The translations under genes were made by a program, and so were the position numbers. From NCBI GenBank assembly GCA_030447245.1, contig JAUJPG010000035.1, positions 1-55,804 on the forward strand: a stretch of DNA of 55,804 bases, in the 5' to 3' direction. Position 1 is the stretch's first letter, and the number at the start of each line of letters is the position of its first letter. Under the pieces are notes generated by a model. It did not search any database and was not told where the DNA came from. It saw nothing but the letters and a program-made list of their open reading frames with translations. The DNA comes from Chloroflexota bacterium (GTDB taxonomy: Bacteria > Chloroflexota > UBA6077 > JACCZL01). This document shows, one piece after another, positions 53,977-55,804 of the stretch.

Positions 53977-55107
53977 CTACGCGGCGCCAACCGGCTGGGG
54001 CGTGCTCGGGACCTCCTCGTCGGTCACCTCCGGCGTCCCGGCGTCGGAGCCGGTGCCGGGACGGTGCCCATCGGTCCCCTCGGCGAGCGCCTCGGCAAAG
54101 ATCTCCAGCGCGCGGTCGACGTGCTCGCGCTCGATCCCGTAGTGGGTGACCAGGCGGATGATCGGCGAGCCGTCCTTGGCAGCCCCGCACAGGACGCCCC
54201 GCTCGCGCAGCCGGGCCGCCAGCACCTTGGCGCTCGGGGCCGGGGGCGAGAGATGGAGGAAGAAGATATTGGTCTGGACGTCGTCGCGGTCGACCGCCAG
54301 GCCAGGAAGCTTGCGGAGGCCGGCCGCCAGGCGGCGGGCATGGTCATGGTCCTCAGCCAGCCGCTCCACCATGTGATCCAGCGCGTACAACCCGCCGGCC
54401 GCGATCACCCCGGCCTGGCGCATGGCCCCGCCGACCATCTTCCGACCCCGCATCGCCCGCGCGATGAACTCGCGCGGGCCTACCAGGAGCGAGCCGACCG
54501 GCGCGGCCAGTCCCTTGGAGACGCAGAACATCACCGAGTCGACGTGAGCCGCGATCTCGGCCGCCGGCACGCCCAGCGCGGTCGCGGCGTTGAAGATCCG
54601 CGCTCCGTCCATGTGGACCCGGATGTCATGCTCACGGGCCAGTTGGGAGATCGCCCGCAGCTCTTCGAGCGGCATCACCCAGCCGTTGCACGGTTGCTCC
54701 ACCCAGATCAGGGCGGTCTTCGGGTAGTGCGGGTCGTCCGGCCGGATCGACCGACGGATCGCCTCGACGTCCAGACTGGCTCCCTGCTGGGGCACCGTCC
54801 GTAGCTGGACGCCGGCCACCCGCGCGGCGTTCGCGGCCTCGGCGTTCAAGGTGTGGGCAGCCTGGCCGCAGATCGCCTCGTCGCCGGCGCGGCACCAGGA
54901 CAGGTGGGCGACGACGTTGCCCATCGTCCCGCTTGGGACGTACAGCGCGGCTTCCTTGCCGAGCATGTCGGCCGCCCGAGCCTGGAGCGCGTTGATCGTC
55001 GGGTCCTCTCCGTAGACGTCGTCACCCAACGCGGCCTGCTCCATGAACTGCCGCATCTCCGCCGACGGCAAGGTCACCGTGTCGCTCCGCAAGTCGATCG
55101 TGCGCAT
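53977..55107 (-). CDS. Low-specificity L-threonine aldolase
   Basis: A PLP enzyme that splits threonine or allo-threonine into glycine and acetaldehyde. The 376-residue product starts MRTIDLRSDTVTLPSAEMRQ and shows GDDVYGEDPTINALQARAAD, YVPSGTMGNVVAHLS, HMDGARIFNAATALGV, and the PLP lysine Lys198 in FCVSKGLAAPVGS. A 35-residue acidic/Pro tail extends beyond the family core. ATG 55107 has GGGAGA six bases upstream. The hydroxyacid dehydrogenase gene follows by 19 bp. Confidence 0.93.
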   Translation of the reverse strand: MRTIDLRSDTVTLPSAEMRQFMEQAALGDDVYGEDPTINALQARAADMLGKEAALYVPSGTMGNVVAHLSWCRAGDEAICGQAAHTLNAEAANAARVAGVQLRTVPQQGASLDVEAIRRSIRPDDPHYPKTALIWVEQPCNGWVMPLEELRAISQLAREHDIRVHMDGARIFNAATALGVPAAEIAAHVDSVMFCVSKGLAAPVGSLLVGPREFIARAMRGRKMVGGAMRQAGVIAAGGLYALDHMVERLAEDHDHARRLAAGLRKLPGLAVDRDDVQTNIFFLHLSPPAPSAKVLAARLRERGVLCGAAKDGSPIIRLVTHYGIEREHVDRALEIFAEALAEGTDGHRPGTGSDAGTPEVTDEEVPSTPQPVGAA

Positions 55108-55804
55108 GCTCTCTCCCGAATCTGAGTCGCCGGCGCTTCGCCCCTCGGCCACGTCCGCCGTCAGCCCGCGCTCCTGGCAGTGTAAAGCCGCCACCTCGCC
55201 GACGGCCAGAGTGCGCTATCCTCGAAGCTGCCGTGAGTCCTGGGGCGATCGAACTGCTCGCGGCGGTGCACGTCCATGTCCGAGAGCAGATCCGGCGCTG
55301 CGACCGAGTCGGCTTCGTGGAACGCGGAGCTCCAGGCTTGCCGAGTGGCGGAGCCGCGGGCGATAGCTCGGCGTGACCTGGATGCTCTGGCCACGCGAAT
55401 GGCGGCCCCCCCGGGCGCTCGCGTCGCTCGAGCACCATGTCCGTCGCCATCGGAAGGAGTTCGGCGCGACCAAGACCTCGCCATCCCGCACCTTGTGGAA
55501 CAGTGTTACTGTTCCACAAGGTGCGGGATGAGGTAGCTCTACTGCGGTAGTGACTGGCCGAGCTTCAGCAGCGCGGCTCTGAAACCGCGGGCCGGCGGCA
55601 TGTCGTGCGACGCGCCCATAGGTATGCATCGGCGGGCCGCCCGCAGATAGGTTGGGCGCGGGTGGCCGGACCGCAAGGGCGGAGGCTTGACGGCCTACGG
55701 CGTTCGGCCTATGCTCAGCGCATGCTCGGGGCAATTGGTTGCCGTCGGGTGGCTGTGTCGGGTGGGGGATGATCGCGGGCGTCTGAGGGTCAGGAGGGAG
55801 CGAG
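55108..55804. other. Right-end region without a firm gene
   Basis: About 700 bp. Frames on both strands are short and not family-like. The one clear structure is the perfect hairpin at 55482-55530. Confidence 0.45.
55482..55530. repeat. Perfect 23-bp inverted repeat with 3-base loop
   Basis: Arms 55482-55504 and 55508-55530 are exact reverse complements around GTT, giving a 49-base hairpin. No T-run follows on either strand. It may be a structural or transcript-end element, or an assembly fold-back. Confidence 0.9.

Overview
The window is GC-rich bacterial chromosomal DNA. The organism is probably a Chloroflexota member, perhaps Thermomicrobia-like. This rests on the style of the 16S 5' end, a B12-dependent ribonucleotide reductase as the only RNR seen, a Gly/Tyr-rich double zinc-ribbon protein, and complete Liv and Tct solute transporters. 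It is an inference that a 16S database search would settle. No CRISPR array, tRNA or prophage was seen.

Left part (1-20.7 kb), mostly housekeeping. The 5' part of a 16S rRNA gene (minus strand) has its own promoter and lies behind a U-tract terminator. Upstream are cobO and nrdJ, which make and use adenosylcobalamin; nrdJ is preceded by two NrdR boxes. Then come a Tat-exported peptidoglycan amidase, a secreted NTF2-like/GH76-like protein, an Ldh-type oxidoreductase, two orphan sensor kinases (the second broken), an amidohydrolase, a minus-strand run of zinc-ribbon gene, rpsU, coaBC and folE, and an acyl-CoA synthetase.

Accessory islet (20.7-23.7 kb). It holds a truncated ParE/RelE-like toxin, an intact DUF4160/DUF2442 pair, two copies of a 92-bp repeat derived from an ABC-2 permease gene, a two-frame IS630-type transposase, and a 133-bp MITE-like element at the transposase 3' end. 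That element abuts the 5'-truncated remains of a Phd-like antitoxin gene.

Middle (23.7-39 kb). A dihydrodipicolinate-synthase-family gene and three uncharacterised genes lead into a complete branched-chain amino-acid-type ABC transporter (livG-livF-binding protein-livH-livM). Next to it are an LLM flavin oxidoreductase, an M20 peptidase, two overlapping ferritin-like genes, a cyclase-family hydrolase and a DUF2848 protein. Together these look like an uptake and catabolic island for an unknown amide- or amino-acid-like compound. From about 29.7 to 39.3 kb nearly every gene carries single-base frameshifts although the protein sequence stays conserved. I read this as local sequencing or assembly error more than decay.

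Right part (39-55.8 kb). A sulfatase sits beside tctB-tctA and a convergent tctC. A small membrane protein is followed by an ECF sigma factor with a His-rich tail, its zinc anti-sigma factor and an ABC exporter. Then come a 61-bp tandem repeat, DoxX, a 6-PTPS-like protein, an EVE protein, small zinc-ribbon and membrane proteins, a second cluster of broken frames (SH3/sunset-domain lipoprotein and a hydroxyacid dehydrogenase), a threonine aldolase, and a 23-bp-arm perfect hairpin near the end.
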